From positions 1-64,000 of the forward strand of contig JAFYSB010000001.1 of NCBI GenBank assembly GCA_017546705.1: a stretch of 64,000 bases of DNA, given 5' to 3'. The stretch is from Paludibacteraceae bacterium (GTDB lineage: Bacteria; Bacteroidota; Bacteroidia; Bacteroidales; Paludibacteraceae). The position numbers and the translations under genes are program-made. Under the pieces are notes generated by a model that made no database searches, had not been told where the DNA came from, and saw only the letters and a program-made list of their open reading frames with translations. Shown here piece by piece: positions 27,364 to 36,388 of this stretch. Position 1 is the stretch's first letter, and each line of letters starts with the position of its first letter.

Positions 27364-28542
27364 ATGAAAGAAGATTTCACAATAGATAATGGCTCATGCC
27401 ATATCACAAAGAAGGCAGTCAATCATAATCCCAAACATATGTTGCCTGTAGTGGATTGGTTGAGTGATGTCCCTCATACGGGTGAGGAAGGTGATTTGGT
27501 GGAGGTGCAATTCAAAAATACCCGAAAAGGATATTACCATAACAGCAATAACTTGCCCCTTGAAAAAGGAGTGAAGGTTGTGGTAGAGGCTAATCCTGGA
27601 ACTGATCTTGGTGAGGTTGTTTTGATAGGAAGGTTGGTGCCTGTTCAAATCAAGAAGAATCATATCAATACAGAGCGTTATGAGATTCGTAATATCTTGC
27701 GCATCGCTACAGAGGAGGACTTAGTTCGTGCAGCAGAAGCGCATTCCAAAGAGCAAGAAACGATGATTAAATCGCGCCAATTGGCCAAGTCATTGGGGTT
27801 GGAGATGAAGATTGGAGATGTGGAATACCAAGGTGATGGATCAAAAGCAATATTCTATTATATCGCAGACGGACGTGTGGATTTCCGTCAATTGATCAAG
27901 GTATATGCTGAGACTTTCCGCATTCGTATTGAGATGAAGCAGATTGGTGCTCGTCAAGAGGCAGGACGTATTGGTGGAACGGGACCATGTGGTAGAGAGC
28001 TCTGTTGCTCAACGTGGATGACACAGTTTTCTTCGGTGGGAACCAATGCAGCCCGTATTCAAAATATCTCGTTGAATCCGCAGAAATTAGCAGGTCAATG
28101 TGCAAAATTGAAGTGCTGTCTCAACTACGAAGTGCCTGTTTACGAAGAGGCCGTGAAGAAACTTCCGTCACGTAATGTGCCTTTGGAAACTAAGGATGCT
28201 ACCTACTATTTCTTCTCTTCTGACCCTCTCAAAGGGGAAGTAACATATTCTACTGATCAACGTCATCCTGCTAACCTTGAGACAATCACGGCAGCAAAGG
28301 CTCGTGAGATTATCGAGAAGAATCGTCGCGGAGAAAAACCGTTAAATTTGGGAGGTAATCAATCTGCTGTTGCCATAGTGGAAACAGATTATCAAAATGT
28401 GGTTGGACAAGATGATTTAACGCGTTTCGATAAGAAAAAGAATAACAAAAACAATGGTGGTCATCGTGGCGGAAGAAACAATGATCGTCGAAATAATTCA
28501 CACCGCAATAATGAAAAAGGTTCTTCTTCTCGCGCTGATTAG
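27364..28542 (+). CDS. ricT: PSP1-domain protein, RicT/YaaT family
   Basis: A 392-residue cytoplasmic protein. The PSP1 C-terminal domain lies around residues 120-270, with the Cys-rich signature GTGPCGRELCCSTW and LAGQCAKLKCCLNYE. In Bacillus the homologue YaaT/RicT forms a complex with RicA and RicF that carries Fe-S clusters and affects RNA processing; RicA/RicF equivalents are not visible here. The last 35 residues are a low-complexity Asn/Arg/Gly tail (NNKNNGGHRGGRNNDRR), possibly RNA-contacting. The tail's coding sequence overlaps the start of gldH by 32 nt, so gldH is read from a different frame of the same bases. Confidence 0.9.
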   Translation: MKEDFTIDNGSCHITKKAVNHNPKHMLPVVDWLSDVPHTGEEGDLVEVQFKNTRKGYYHNSNNLPLEKGVKVVVEANPGTDLGEVVLIGRLVPVQIKKNHINTERYEIRNILRIATEEDLVRAAEAHSKEQETMIKSRQLAKSLGLEMKIGDVEYQGDGSKAIFYYIADGRVDFRQLIKVYAETFRIRIEMKQIGARQEAGRIGGTGPCGRELCCSTWMTQFSSVGTNAARIQNISLNPQKLAGQCAKLKCCLNYEVPVYEEAVKKLPSRNVPLETKDATYYFFSSDPLKGEVTYSTDQRHPANLETITAAKAREIIEKNRRGEKPLNLGGNQSAVAIVETDYQNVVGQDDLTRFDKKKNNKNNGGHRGGRNNDRRNNSHRNNEKGSSSRAD

Positions 28543-28966
28543 TGTACTGTTGATGGGCTGTCAGCAGGGAGTAGTATATGATGAGTTTAACTCACTTCCC
28601 GCATCGGGTTGGGATGCTGATTCAGCGTTGCTATTTGAGCCTATCATTGCGGATACAATGGGTGGGTATGAAGTGCAAATCATTGTGCGTCACACCGAGC
28701 GATATCCTTATCAAAATCTATGGCTATTTGTAGATGTAAAGCAAGATTCTCTATTATTACATCGTGATACCATAGAGAGTTTCTTGGCTAATGAGCGCGG
28801 CGAATGGTATGGTGCGGGTATGCAGCTCTACGAACTGCCTTTGTTATATCTGGAGAATGTTGCATTAACGGCAGGTCAATATACGATAGCAATACGACAA
28901 GGTATGCGTGAAGACCAGTTGCGTGGAATCACAGATGTTGGACTGAAAGTAATCAAGAAACCTTAA
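28511..28966 (+). CDS. gldH: Gliding motility lipoprotein GldH
   Basis: A 151-residue lipoprotein with signal [17 protein letters not shown] (lipid-modified Cys 17). The mature part has family features: [47 protein letters not shown], and [26 protein letters not shown]. GldH is required for gliding in Flavobacterium and is conserved across Bacteroidota with and without motility. I chose the internal ATG at 28511 because the lipoprotein signal starts there; the frame itself opens at 28454. The gene overlaps ricT by 32 nt, so translational coupling is likely. Confidence 0.88.
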   Translation: MKKVLLLALISVLLMGCQQGVVYDEFNSLPASGWDADSALLFEPIIADTMGGYEVQIIVRHTERYPYQNLWLFVDVKQDSLLLHRDTIESFLANERGEWYGAGMQLYELPLLYLENVALTAGQYTIAIRQGMREDQLRGITDVGLKVIKKP

Positions 28967-28988
28967 CTTTATTAAACGCTACATAGGA

Positions 28989-29756
28989 ATGGGCAAGAAT
29001 AAACTAAAGAAATTTGCAGAGATGGAAACTTTCCATAACGTCTTTCAATGCGGAGCACGAGAGATGGTGGATGGAAATCCTGTAGCAGCCATGCGTGGTA
29101 AATGGCATGAGGAGTATTTTCATAACTCCAATCCGATTGTGCTCGAACTAGGCTGTGGGCGTGGAGAATATACTGTGGGTTTGGCAGCACGTTATCCGAA
29201 TAAGAATTATATCGGCATTGATATCAAAGGCGCTCGTATGTGGGCTGGTGCCAAGCAAGCAGAATTGGCAGGTATGCAGAATGTTGCATTTCTTCGTACC
29301 AACATCGAATTACTTACCCACTTCTTTGCTCCCAATGAGGTGGCTGAGATATGGATCACTTTCCCAGATCCACAGATGAAGAAGGCAACCAAGCGCTTGA
29401 CATCAACGTATTTTATGCTACGATATGCTCAGTTCTTGCAGCCCAATGGTCTTATCCACCTCAAGACAGATAGTCCTTTTCTCTATACCTATACGCAAGC
29501 AATGGTAAAGGAGAATAACTATCCGTTGCTGGTGGACACGGATGATTTATACGCTGCGCAGGCGACTGCCGATATTGATGAAGCTCGTAGTTTGCAAACA
29601 CACTATGAGCACCAATGGCTTGACCGTGGTTTGACTATCAAATACTTACGTTGGGAATTGTCGCATTGCGATAATCTCATCGAACCAGATATTGACATCG
29701 AAAAAGACACTTATCGTTCATACGGAAGAAACTATGTATCCTCAACAAATAATTGA
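28989..29756 (+). CDS. trmB: tRNA (guanine-N7-)-methyltransferase
   Basis: Methylates G46 in the variable loop of tRNAs using S-adenosylmethionine. The 255-residue protein has [16 protein letters not shown] (about 51-66, SAM binding), [13 protein letters not shown], and [17 protein letters not shown] (about 122-138), the TrmB-specific catalytic/tRNA loop. [15 protein letters not shown] follows. The C-terminal 25 residues overlap the start of mrp by 23 nt. Length is close to the family norm of 210-250. Confidence 0.94.
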   Translation: MGKNKLKKFAEMETFHNVFQCGAREMVDGNPVAAMRGKWHEEYFHNSNPIVLELGCGRGEYTVGLAARYPNKNYIGIDIKGARMWAGAKQAELAGMQNVAFLRTNIELLTHFFAPNEVAEIWITFPDPQMKKATKRLTSTYFMLRYAQFLQPNGLIHLKTDSPFLYTYTQAMVKENNYPLLVDTDDLYAAQATADIDEARSLQTHYEHQWLDRGLTIKYLRWELSHCDNLIEPDIDIEKDTYRSYGRNYVSSTNN

Positions 29757-30774
29757 TGCCCTTCAGCATGTGCGCTACCCAGGCACAGGCAAAAATCTGA
29801 TTGAGAGCGGTATGCTCGAGGACGATATTCGTATCTCGGGGTTAGAGGTATCATTCTCGTTGATATTCGAAAAAGATAATGACCCATTCCGCAAGTCGGT
29901 AGTGAAAGCTGCTGAAACGGCTATTCATACCTATGTGGATGAGAATGCGGCTGTACATATCCATACCAAGTTCATCAAGCAAAATATGGTACCCAAAGCC
30001 GATTCTGTAGAGAACTTGCGTGCGGCACAGGTCATAGCTATTCACTCTGGCAAGGGTGGTGTGGGTAAGTCCACCATCTCTGCTAATCTTGCAATCACAT
30101 TGGCAAAGATGGGTTATAAGGTTGGATTATTGGATGCCGATATTCATGGACCATCTATTCCAAAGATGTTCCACACCGAGGGTTGTCGCCCTGTTTCTAC
30201 ACCTGTCAATGGTCGCAATCTCATAGAACCGATTGAGCAATATGGTGTGAAGATGCTGTCAATAGGTTTTTTTGTTGACCCGCAACAAGCCGTTGTTTGG
30301 CGCGGTGGTATGGCAAGTAATGCGATTAAACAACTGATTCAAGATGCCAATTGGGGTGAATTGGACTATTTTCTCATAGACCTCCCTCCAGGTACTAGCG
30401 ATATTCACCTTACTTTGGTACAGCACCTCCATCTCACAGGTGCTATCGTAGTTACGACTCCTCAGCCTGTGGCATTGGTCGATGCACGCAAGGGAGTGGA
30501 TATGTTCATCAACGAAAAGATCAATGTGCCTGTACTTGGATTGGTGGAGAATATGGCATGGTTTACTCCTGCAGAACTACCAAACAATCGTTACTATATT
30601 TTCGGTAAAGATGGTGGAAAGCAGCTTGCTGAGGAATTGAATATTCCATTGTTAGGCCAAGTGCCGTTGGTACAATCCATTCGCGAAGGTGGCGATGAGG
30701 GTACACCTATCGCATTGCAAGATGGACACCCTGCAGCCAAAATGTTTGAAGATATATGTCAGCACCTAAGATAA
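29734..30774 (+). CDS. mrp: Mrp/NBP35-family iron-sulfur cluster carrier ATPase
   Basis: A 346-residue P-loop protein that binds and delivers Fe-S clusters. Residues 1-85 are a MIP18/DUF59-type domain; the ATPase follows with the deviant Walker [15 protein letters not shown] (about 106-119), [15 protein letters not shown] and [11 protein letters not shown]. The CxxC usual near the C-terminus of Mrp proteins is not seen; the equivalent stretch is [19 protein letters not shown], as in other Bacteroidota members as I recall them. The start is placed at ATG 29734 ([13 protein letters not shown]), overlapping trmB by 23 nt. The end overlaps the MATE gene by 19 nt. Confidence 0.92.
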   Translation: MYPQQIIDALQHVRYPGTGKNLIESGMLEDDIRISGLEVSFSLIFEKDNDPFRKSVVKAAETAIHTYVDENAAVHIHTKFIKQNMVPKADSVENLRAAQVIAIHSGKGGVGKSTISANLAITLAKMGYKVGLLDADIHGPSIPKMFHTEGCRPVSTPVNGRNLIEPIEQYGVKMLSIGFFVDPQQAVVWRGGMASNAIKQLIQDANWGELDYFLIDLPPGTSDIHLTLVQHLHLTGAIVVTTPQPVALVDARKGVDMFINEKINVPVLGLVENMAWFTPAELPNNRYYIFGKDGGKQLAEELNIPLLGQVPLVQSIREGGDEGTPIALQDGHPAAKMFEDICQHLR

Positions 30775-32126
30775 CAGAACTCGGTACGCAATCTATTCGT
30801 AGCCTACTGCTCAAGTACGCTATGCCAGGCATCATAGCGATGACTGCCTCGTCGCTATACAATATGGTGGACTCCATCTTTATTGGTCATGGCGTAGGTG
30901 CGATGGCATTGTCAGGCTTGACCGTGGCAAAGCCGTTTATGGATATTTGTGCGGCGTTTGGTACGTTGGTCGGTGTGGGTGCGAGTTCGCTGGTGGCGAT
31001 TAAGTTAGGCGAGAAAGACTACCGTTCAGCCAATGATGTGCTGGCGAACGTTGTTATTCTCAATGTTCTTTTGGGCGCATTGATCATGGTTGTTGGTCTC
31101 TTTTGGCTTGATCCTATTCTCTATGCTTTTGGTGCCAGTGATACCACTATCGTGTATGCTCGTGAGTATATGCAGATTATCCTCTTGGGTAATATTCTCA
31201 CGCATATCTATTACGGTCTTAATAGCATGTTGCGCTCAATTGGGCATCCGCGAATTTCCATGTATGCTACTATCTTGGCAGTAGTTCTTAACATCATACT
31301 TGATCCAATTTTTATTTTCGTCCTTGATATGGGCGTTCGTGGTGCTGCATTAGCTACGATTCTTTCGCAATTGGTTTCAGTGATAGTAGAAATGATTATC
31401 TTCTTGAATCCCAAAGAAGTTATTCACTTCCATCGCGGTATTTGGCGCCTAAAGCGCGACATAACTATGCGTGCTTTGGGTATTGGTACTGCACCTTTCC
31501 TGATGCACATGGCGGCATGCTTTGTGGTGATCGTGCTCAATAATCAGCTTAAGCGTTATGGCGGTGATATGGAGATTGCTACTTTTGGTATGACCAATCG
31601 CTTTATATTCTTCTTTGTTATGATTGTCATGGGTATTCAGCAGGGTATGCAACCTATTGTAGGATATAATTATGGTGCGAATATGTATGAACGCATGATA
31701 CGAGCATATAAATTATCCATCTACTGTGCAACATGCGTGATGAGTACACTTTTTCTCTTTGGCGAGATTTGGCCAGAGGGTTTTATCCGTCTGTTTACCC
31801 ACGACGAGGTTCTAATAACACAGTCTATTCTCCCTGCGCGAATCATGCTCTGCGTTATGTTCGCCATCGGATTTCCAATGATCACAGGCAATTTCTATAC
31901 TTCAATAGGCATGGCACCTAAGGCGATTTTCCTTAGTCTTACTCGTCAAGTTCTTTTCCTCATTCCGCTCATTATATGCTTGCCTCTGCTTTTCCAATCT
32001 TGGGGCATTGCACCTATTTGGGGTGTATGGTGGAGCTGGCCTATTAGCGATTCTTTGTCCGTGATTATATCTGCTATCATTGTGAATAGAGATATGCGTA
32101 AGTTTAAATTTATCAATCCATCGTAA
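30756..32126 (+). CDS. MATE-family efflux transporter
   Basis: A 456-residue inner-membrane protein with 12 hydrophobic helices in two halves, typical of the multidrug and toxic compound extrusion family, driven by Na+ or H+. It begins TQSIRSLLLKYAMPGIIAM, followed by YNMVDSIFIGHGVGAMALSG and, in the second half, GIQQGMQPIVGYNYGA, all hallmark MATE segments. Substrates cannot be predicted. It overlaps mrp by 19 nt and ends 2 nt before tsaB. Confidence 0.92.
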   Translation: MSAPKITELGTQSIRSLLLKYAMPGIIAMTASSLYNMVDSIFIGHGVGAMALSGLTVAKPFMDICAAFGTLVGVGASSLVAIKLGEKDYRSANDVLANVVILNVLLGALIMVVGLFWLDPILYAFGASDTTIVYAREYMQIILLGNILTHIYYGLNSMLRSIGHPRISMYATILAVVLNIILDPIFIFVLDMGVRGAALATILSQLVSVIVEMIIFLNPKEVIHFHRGIWRLKRDITMRALGIGTAPFLMHMAACFVVIVLNNQLKRYGGDMEIATFGMTNRFIFFFVMIVMGIQQGMQPIVGYNYGANMYERMIRAYKLSIYCATCVMSTLFLFGEIWPEGFIRLFTHDEVLITQSILPARIMLCVMFAIGFPMITGNFYTSIGMAPKAIFLSLTRQVLFLIPLIICLPLLFQSWGIAPIWGVWWSWPISDSLSVIISAIIVNRDMRKFKFINPS

Positions 32127-32128
32127 CT

Positions 32129-32821
32129 ATGACTATATTGTGCATTGAAACATCTACCGACTGCTGCTCCGCTGCTATCTGCAGAGATGGCATGGCTTTA
32201 GCCAGTAAAGAAAATCTATCTGGTGCAAACCATGCGAGTGAACTGCCTGTGTTTATTGAGCAATTGCTCACAGAGGCTCAAGCTAATGCGTGGACTTTGG
32301 ACGCTGTGGCTCTTTCGCAGGGGCCTGGTAGTTACACGGGGTTGCGCATTGGTACTAGTATTGCAAAGGGTATATGCTATGGTATGAATATCCCTTTAAT
32401 ACCTGTGGATACGTTGCAAATCCTCTGTGCATCTATCCCTTCTCACCTTCTTCCTTCATCATCTCATTGCCTCTGTCCAATGTTGGATGCTCGTCGAATG
32501 GAAGTATATACGGCGATGTATCATCCCAACACTTTGCAACAGACTACCGATATTGTTGCTAAAGTGATTGACGAACAATCATTTGCCGAGGAGTTGAGCG
32601 AGCAAACAATCTATTTCTTTGGCAATGGTGCTGAGAAATGCCAATCGATCATTACATCACCCAACGCACATTTCATTGCCAATATCCATCCGCAAGCCCA
32701 ATATATGGGCAAATTGGCAGAAAAGGCTATATCGTTGGATGTGAAGCAAATGGCATATTATGAGCCGTTCTATCTCAAGGATTTTGTTCCTGCTCCTAGC
32801 CATATCAAAGGGCTAAAGTAA
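32129..32821 (+). CDS. tsaB: tRNA threonylcarbamoyladenosine biosynthesis protein TsaB
   Basis: A 230-residue ASKHA-fold protein, partner of TsaD in t6A synthesis. It starts ILCIETSTDCCSAAI, then LSQGPGSYTGLRIGTSIAKG (about residues 61-80), the family signature. The catalytic residues of TsaD are not expected and not seen. It is the last gene of the holB run. Together with tsaE at 13036, two of the four t6A genes lie in this window. Confidence 0.93.
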   Translation: MTILCIETSTDCCSAAICRDGMALASKENLSGANHASELPVFIEQLLTEAQANAWTLDAVALSQGPGSYTGLRIGTSIAKGICYGMNIPLIPVDTLQILCASIPSHLLPSSSHCLCPMLDARRMEVYTAMYHPNTLQQTTDIVAKVIDEQSFAEELSEQTIYFFGNGAEKCQSIITSPNAHFIANIHPQAQYMGKLAEKAISLDVKQMAYYEPFYLKDFVPAPSHIKGLK

Positions 32822-32854
32822 TTCGTTGTGATAATCCTTAGTGCTATCTTTCTC

Positions 32855-32898
32855 GAAACCACTCCGTTACCACTTGCTTACTACTTGGTTACCATCTA
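32855..32898 (+). repeat. 11-bp tandem array, 4 clear units of ACCACTT type
   Basis: Units of exactly 11 bp: GAAACCACTCC, GTTACCACTTG, CTTACTACTTG, GTTACCATCTA, with a more diverged unit possibly continuing to 32909. AC falls at unit positions 4-5 each time. The array lies 34 nt after tsaB and about 75 nt before the sprE promoter. The central motif ACCACTT recurs in the array at 49129. Confidence 0.75.
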
Positions 32899-32972
32899 GG
32901 TATTTCCCTATAGGGTGTCCGTAATGTATTTGAGCCGTTTTTGATATTTTTACAATAAATTGTCTATTGGAC

Positions 32973-33003
32973 TTTGTCAAATCGTAAATATTTTGTACCT
33001 TTG
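32973..33003 (+). promoter_or_regulatory. Promoter of sprE/porW
   Basis: TTTG (32973-32976), a 19-nt spacer, TACCTTTG (32996-33003). The start codon is the ATG at 33042; the upstream TTG at 33018 is unlikely. Confidence 0.78.
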
Positions 33004-33041
33004 CACCCAATATTGTTTTGCACATTGAAACTAACCGAGTT

Positions 33042-35768
33042 ATGGGGAGAAATAAAATATATTATATAGTATTGGCGATGTTGGCTGTTGTACTCATGTC
33101 TTGCTCCACGCAAAAAAACACATGGAGTACTCGTGCTTTCCATCAAATGAAAACAAAATATAACATCTATTACAATGGTCAGTTGGCGTTCAAGGATGGC
33201 GAAGAAGCTACTCGCGAAGCCAATGAAGATGATTATTCTACCATCCTCAATCTTTACCCCGTATCCAACCATGAAGCAGCACAGAGTGCTACTTCTCAAA
33301 TGGATCGAACTATCGAAAAATGCCGTAAGTGCATCAAATTACATAGCATCAAAGCGCGTCCGAAAGTTGATCACGACAAAAAACGTAAAGATCCTGAATA
33401 TGCTGCGTGGTTGGAGCAAGAGGAGTTCAATAACCAGATGGGTAACGCGTGGATGCTATTGGCGAAGGCAGAATTTCATAAGGGTGATTTTATTGGTAGT
33501 GTCAGTACGTTCAACTATATCATTCGCCATTATAGCCACGATGTAGATATGGTGGCAAGTTGCCAATTGTGGATCGCACGAGCATATGCCGAAATGGGGT
33601 GGCTGTATGAAGCGGAAGATATGTTGGCAAAAGTGCAAATAGAAAACCTCAGCCGTAAAAACGCCCCTCTCTATGCTGCTGCTAGTGCAGATATTTTGCT
33701 TAAAACCAAACAATATAAAGAGGCTATTCCTTTCATCAAGATTGCTCTACCTAATGAGAAGCGTAAAGAGAATCGTCCTCGTTTTCAATTTGTGTTAGGG
33801 CAGTTGTACCAAATGCAAAATGATAAAAAGAATGCCCAATCGGCCTACGAAAAAGTGCTAAAGATGCAGCCATCTAATGAGATGGACTTCAATGCACGTA
33901 TTCGCCAAGCGCAAATGGAAGACAACCCCAAGGCTGCGGTTAAAGCCTTGGAAAAGATGGCTAAGCAGGATAAAAACAAAGAGAAACTAGATCAACTCTA
34001 TGGTGCCATTGGTGATGTTTTTCTTTTGAGAAAAGATACTGCAAATGCCCTCAAATACTACGAACTTGGCATCGAAAAAAGTACCGAAAATGGTTTAAAC
34101 AAAGCACACGTATTGATTACAGCCGCGGATATCTATTATCAGCAGCGTAATTATGTCTTAGCAAGCCCCTACTACAAAGAGGCATTGCAAATCATTTCTG
34201 CTGAAAGCGAAGATTATGCGCGTATCCAACGTCTATCGGAAACGCTTGATGCACTTGTGGTGGAATATACTGTGGTACAATTGCAAGATTCATTGCAGCA
34301 TCTTGCCACTTTATCCGAAGTGGAACAACGTGTAGTGGTTGATTCCATTATAGCCCGACTTATTCGTGCTGAAGAAGAGGAGAAGGAGCGTTTGGCACAA
34401 GCCGAGCGCGAGGCAGAGAACAACTCTGGTACACGCAGTGTCAATACGGCCAATATGCTTGGTGGGGCAGGTGCAGGACAATGGTATTTCTACAATCCCC
34501 AACTTCTTCGTTCTGGCAAACAGACCTTCCGTACCCAATGGGGTAATCGTTCCTTAGAGGACAATTGGCGCCGTATGAGTAAGGCCACTAGTTCGTCCAT
34601 TTTTGACGATACTTCCGAATGGGATGAAGAATTGGATAGTGATAGTATAGCTTCAGATTCTACTGCTTTAGCAGCCAATGTACCTGTGGAAACCGACAAC
34701 CACAAGCCTGAGTACTATCTCCAACAAATCCCACGCACGGAAGCGGATATTCAGCAATCTAACCAACTCATTGCCGATGCGTTATATAATATGGTTTACA
34801 TCTATCGCGATGAGGTTGGTGATCGTCAGTTGAGCGATGAGACGTTCCAAGATTTCTTGCATCGTTTCCCAAATGAGCCTCGTTTGTTGGATCTCTTCTA
34901 CATGCAATACCTTACAGCCTTGAAGGAAAATCGTACTGCGGATGCTATGCATTACAAGGCAGAGATTCTTTCACGTTTCCCCGATTCCAACGAGGCGTAC
35001 ATCGTAAGTCAGCCTGATTATTTCGACCGTTTACGTCGTATGGCGGTGGAGCAAGATTCACTCTATGAACAAACGTATCGTGCATACACCACCAGCCAGT
35101 TCGCTGCTGTCAAGGCCAATACTACATATGCCGAAGAGCATTACCCACTTACGCCATTGATGCCACGTTTCCTCTTCCTTAATGCCATCGCAGTGGCTAA
35201 GACCGATGGACAAGAGGCATTTATTACTTCGCTCCGCGACATGGTAACACGCTATCCTGATAGCGAGTTATCTGCGATGGGTAAAGATATGTTAGCTTTG
35301 ATGGGGCAGGGAGCAGAAAGTCAGCAAGATGCTTCTACATCTTCTTTGCAATCGCGTCGTACTACACTTGATGAGTCCGAACAGCAATTGGATACTACCC
35401 TGCAGTTTAATCCAGAAAGAGCCATGCCAGCTATGGTGCTGATGATTATTCCTCAAGATGAGAAATTGCTCAACGATTTGCTCTACGAGGTGGCACTATT
35501 CAATTTCACGCAGTTCATGATCAAGGACTTCGACCTTAAACAACGCCCTATGTTTACGCAAGAGCAAAGTGCCTTGCAAATCACAGGCTTTATATCCTTG
35601 GATGAAGCAGAATGGTACAAGAGTTTGATAGATAAAAATACCGATCTCAAAACTAAACTCCAAGCGTTGGGTGTGCAAATCATTTGTATCACCGAAGCTA
35701 ATAATGAGTTGCTCAGCAACCCATTTTCAGTAGCAGATTACTTGCTCTTTTTGAAAGAAACCAATTGA
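33042..35768 (+). CDS. porW: SprE/PorW-type TPR lipoprotein of the type IX secretion system
   Basis: A 908-residue lipoprotein: signal IYYIVLAMLAVVLMSC (Cys about 21) followed by STQKNTWSTRAFHQMKTKYNIYYNGQLAF, a conserved opening of SprE/PorW. Tetratricopeptide-like helical pairs run through about 130-420 (AWMLLAKAEFHKGDFIGSVS, ARAYAEMGWLYEAEDML, PFIKIALPNEKRKENRP, SAYEKVLKMQPSN). A charged coiled stretch (about 430-470) and a second helical-repeat region (about 570-760) follow. The C-terminal 100 residues form a compact domain. PorW is an essential lipoprotein of T9SS. This fits the T9SS-sorted proteins encoded at 21832, 56578 and 59031. The core porKLMN genes are not in the window. Confidence 0.88.
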   Translation: MGRNKIYYIVLAMLAVVLMSCSTQKNTWSTRAFHQMKTKYNIYYNGQLAFKDGEEATREANEDDYSTILNLYPVSNHEAAQSATSQMDRTIEKCRKCIKLHSIKARPKVDHDKKRKDPEYAAWLEQEEFNNQMGNAWMLLAKAEFHKGDFIGSVSTFNYIIRHYSHDVDMVASCQLWIARAYAEMGWLYEAEDMLAKVQIENLSRKNAPLYAAASADILLKTKQYKEAIPFIKIALPNEKRKENRPRFQFVLGQLYQMQNDKKNAQSAYEKVLKMQPSNEMDFNARIRQAQMEDNPKAAVKALEKMAKQDKNKEKLDQLYGAIGDVFLLRKDTANALKYYELGIEKSTENGLNKAHVLITAADIYYQQRNYVLASPYYKEALQIISAESEDYARIQRLSETLDALVVEYTVVQLQDSLQHLATLSEVEQRVVVDSIIARLIRAEEEEKERLAQAEREAENNSGTRSVNTANMLGGAGAGQWYFYNPQLLRSGKQTFRTQWGNRSLEDNWRRMSKATSSSIFDDTSEWDEELDSDSIASDSTALAANVPVETDNHKPEYYLQQIPRTEADIQQSNQLIADALYNMVYIYRDEVGDRQLSDETFQDFLHRFPNEPRLLDLFYMQYLTALKENRTADAMHYKAEILSRFPDSNEAYIVSQPDYFDRLRRMAVEQDSLYEQTYRAYTTSQFAAVKANTTYAEEHYPLTPLMPRFLFLNAIAVAKTDGQEAFITSLRDMVTRYPDSELSAMGKDMLALMGQGAESQQDASTSSLQSRRTTLDESEQQLDTTLQFNPERAMPAMVLMIIPQDEKLLNDLLYEVALFNFTQFMIKDFDLKQRPMFTQEQSALQITGFISLDEAEWYKSLIDKNTDLKTKLQALGVQIICITEANNELLSNPFSVADYLLFLKETN

Positions 35769-35806
35769 TAAATCACCACCGAATATCATTGTGGTGTTAA
35801 CTGTTG

Positions 35807-36271
35807 CTATCTTTGTGCGTCACGCATTGCACGTTGCAATTCGCGTTTGTCATCTGCCGCACGCAGCGACTGACGTTTATCATATGTGTGTTTACCTTGA
35901 CAAAGTGCAATCTCCAATTTTGCAAACCCTTTATCGTTGATAAATAGGCATAGAGGTATGATGGTCTTACCTGTATCTTGTACTTGGCGTTGCAGTTTGC
36001 GGAGTTCTTTTTTTGTCATTAGTAATTTGCGATCGCGTTTTGCTTCATGGTTGGCATAACTTCCAAAGCGATATTCAGCGATGTGCATTTGTTTTACCCA
36101 TAATTCATTACCAACAAATTGGCAATAAGTATCTACCAACGAAGCTTTACTTTCGCGGATAGATTTAATCTCTGTGCCGAACAACTGAATACCAGCTACA
36201 TAGCGATCCAACACCTCATAATCAAAGGTAGCGCGACGATTTTTAATATGGATATTACTCTTGAGACGCAT
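35807..36271 (-). CDS. smpB: SsrA-binding protein SmpB
   Basis: Binds tmRNA and brings it to stalled ribosomes for trans-translation. The 154-residue protein starts [20 protein letters not shown] and has [28 protein letters not shown] (about 23-50) and [20 protein letters not shown] at the end, where the basic tail enters the mRNA channel. The frame opens 33 nt further upstream, but that part lies across the promoter -7 box, so the ATG at 36271 is chosen. The tmRNA gene (ssrA) was not found in this window. It is convergent with sprE, with a 38-nt gap that holds a weak CACCAC/GTGGTG hairpin. Confidence 0.94.
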   Translation of the reverse strand: MRLKSNIHIKNRRATFDYEVLDRYVAGIQLFGTEIKSIRESKASLVDTYCQFVGNELWVKQMHIAEYRFGSYANHEAKRDRKLLMTKKELRKLQRQVQDTGKTIIPLCLFINDKGFAKLEIALCQGKHTYDKRQSLRAADDKRELQRAMRDAQR

Positions 36272-36281
36272 AAATTTTGCG

Positions 36282-36313
36282 CAAAGGTACATAAAAATTT
36301 GCATATATACAAA
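36282..36313 (-). promoter_or_regulatory. smpB promoter with near-leaderless start
   Basis: On the minus strand TTTG (36313-36310), a 20-nt spacer, TACCTTTG (36289-36282). Only 10 nt separate the -7 box from the smpB ATG, so the mRNA leader should be a few nt at most. It overlaps the divergent promoter at 36298-36329. Confidence 0.78.
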
Positions 36314-36329
36314 AAAAGTTGTAATTTTG
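36298..36329 (+). promoter_or_regulatory. Promoter of the DUF5606-parE operon
   Basis: TTTG (36298-36301), a 20-nt spacer, TAATTTTG (36322-36329). The ATG is at 36389. The two divergent promoters share 16 bp. Confidence 0.78.
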
Positions 36330-36388
36330 CAGCCGATTTAATACTTCTCGGTATTTTACCTGTAAGATAATAAGAAAAATACAAGATT

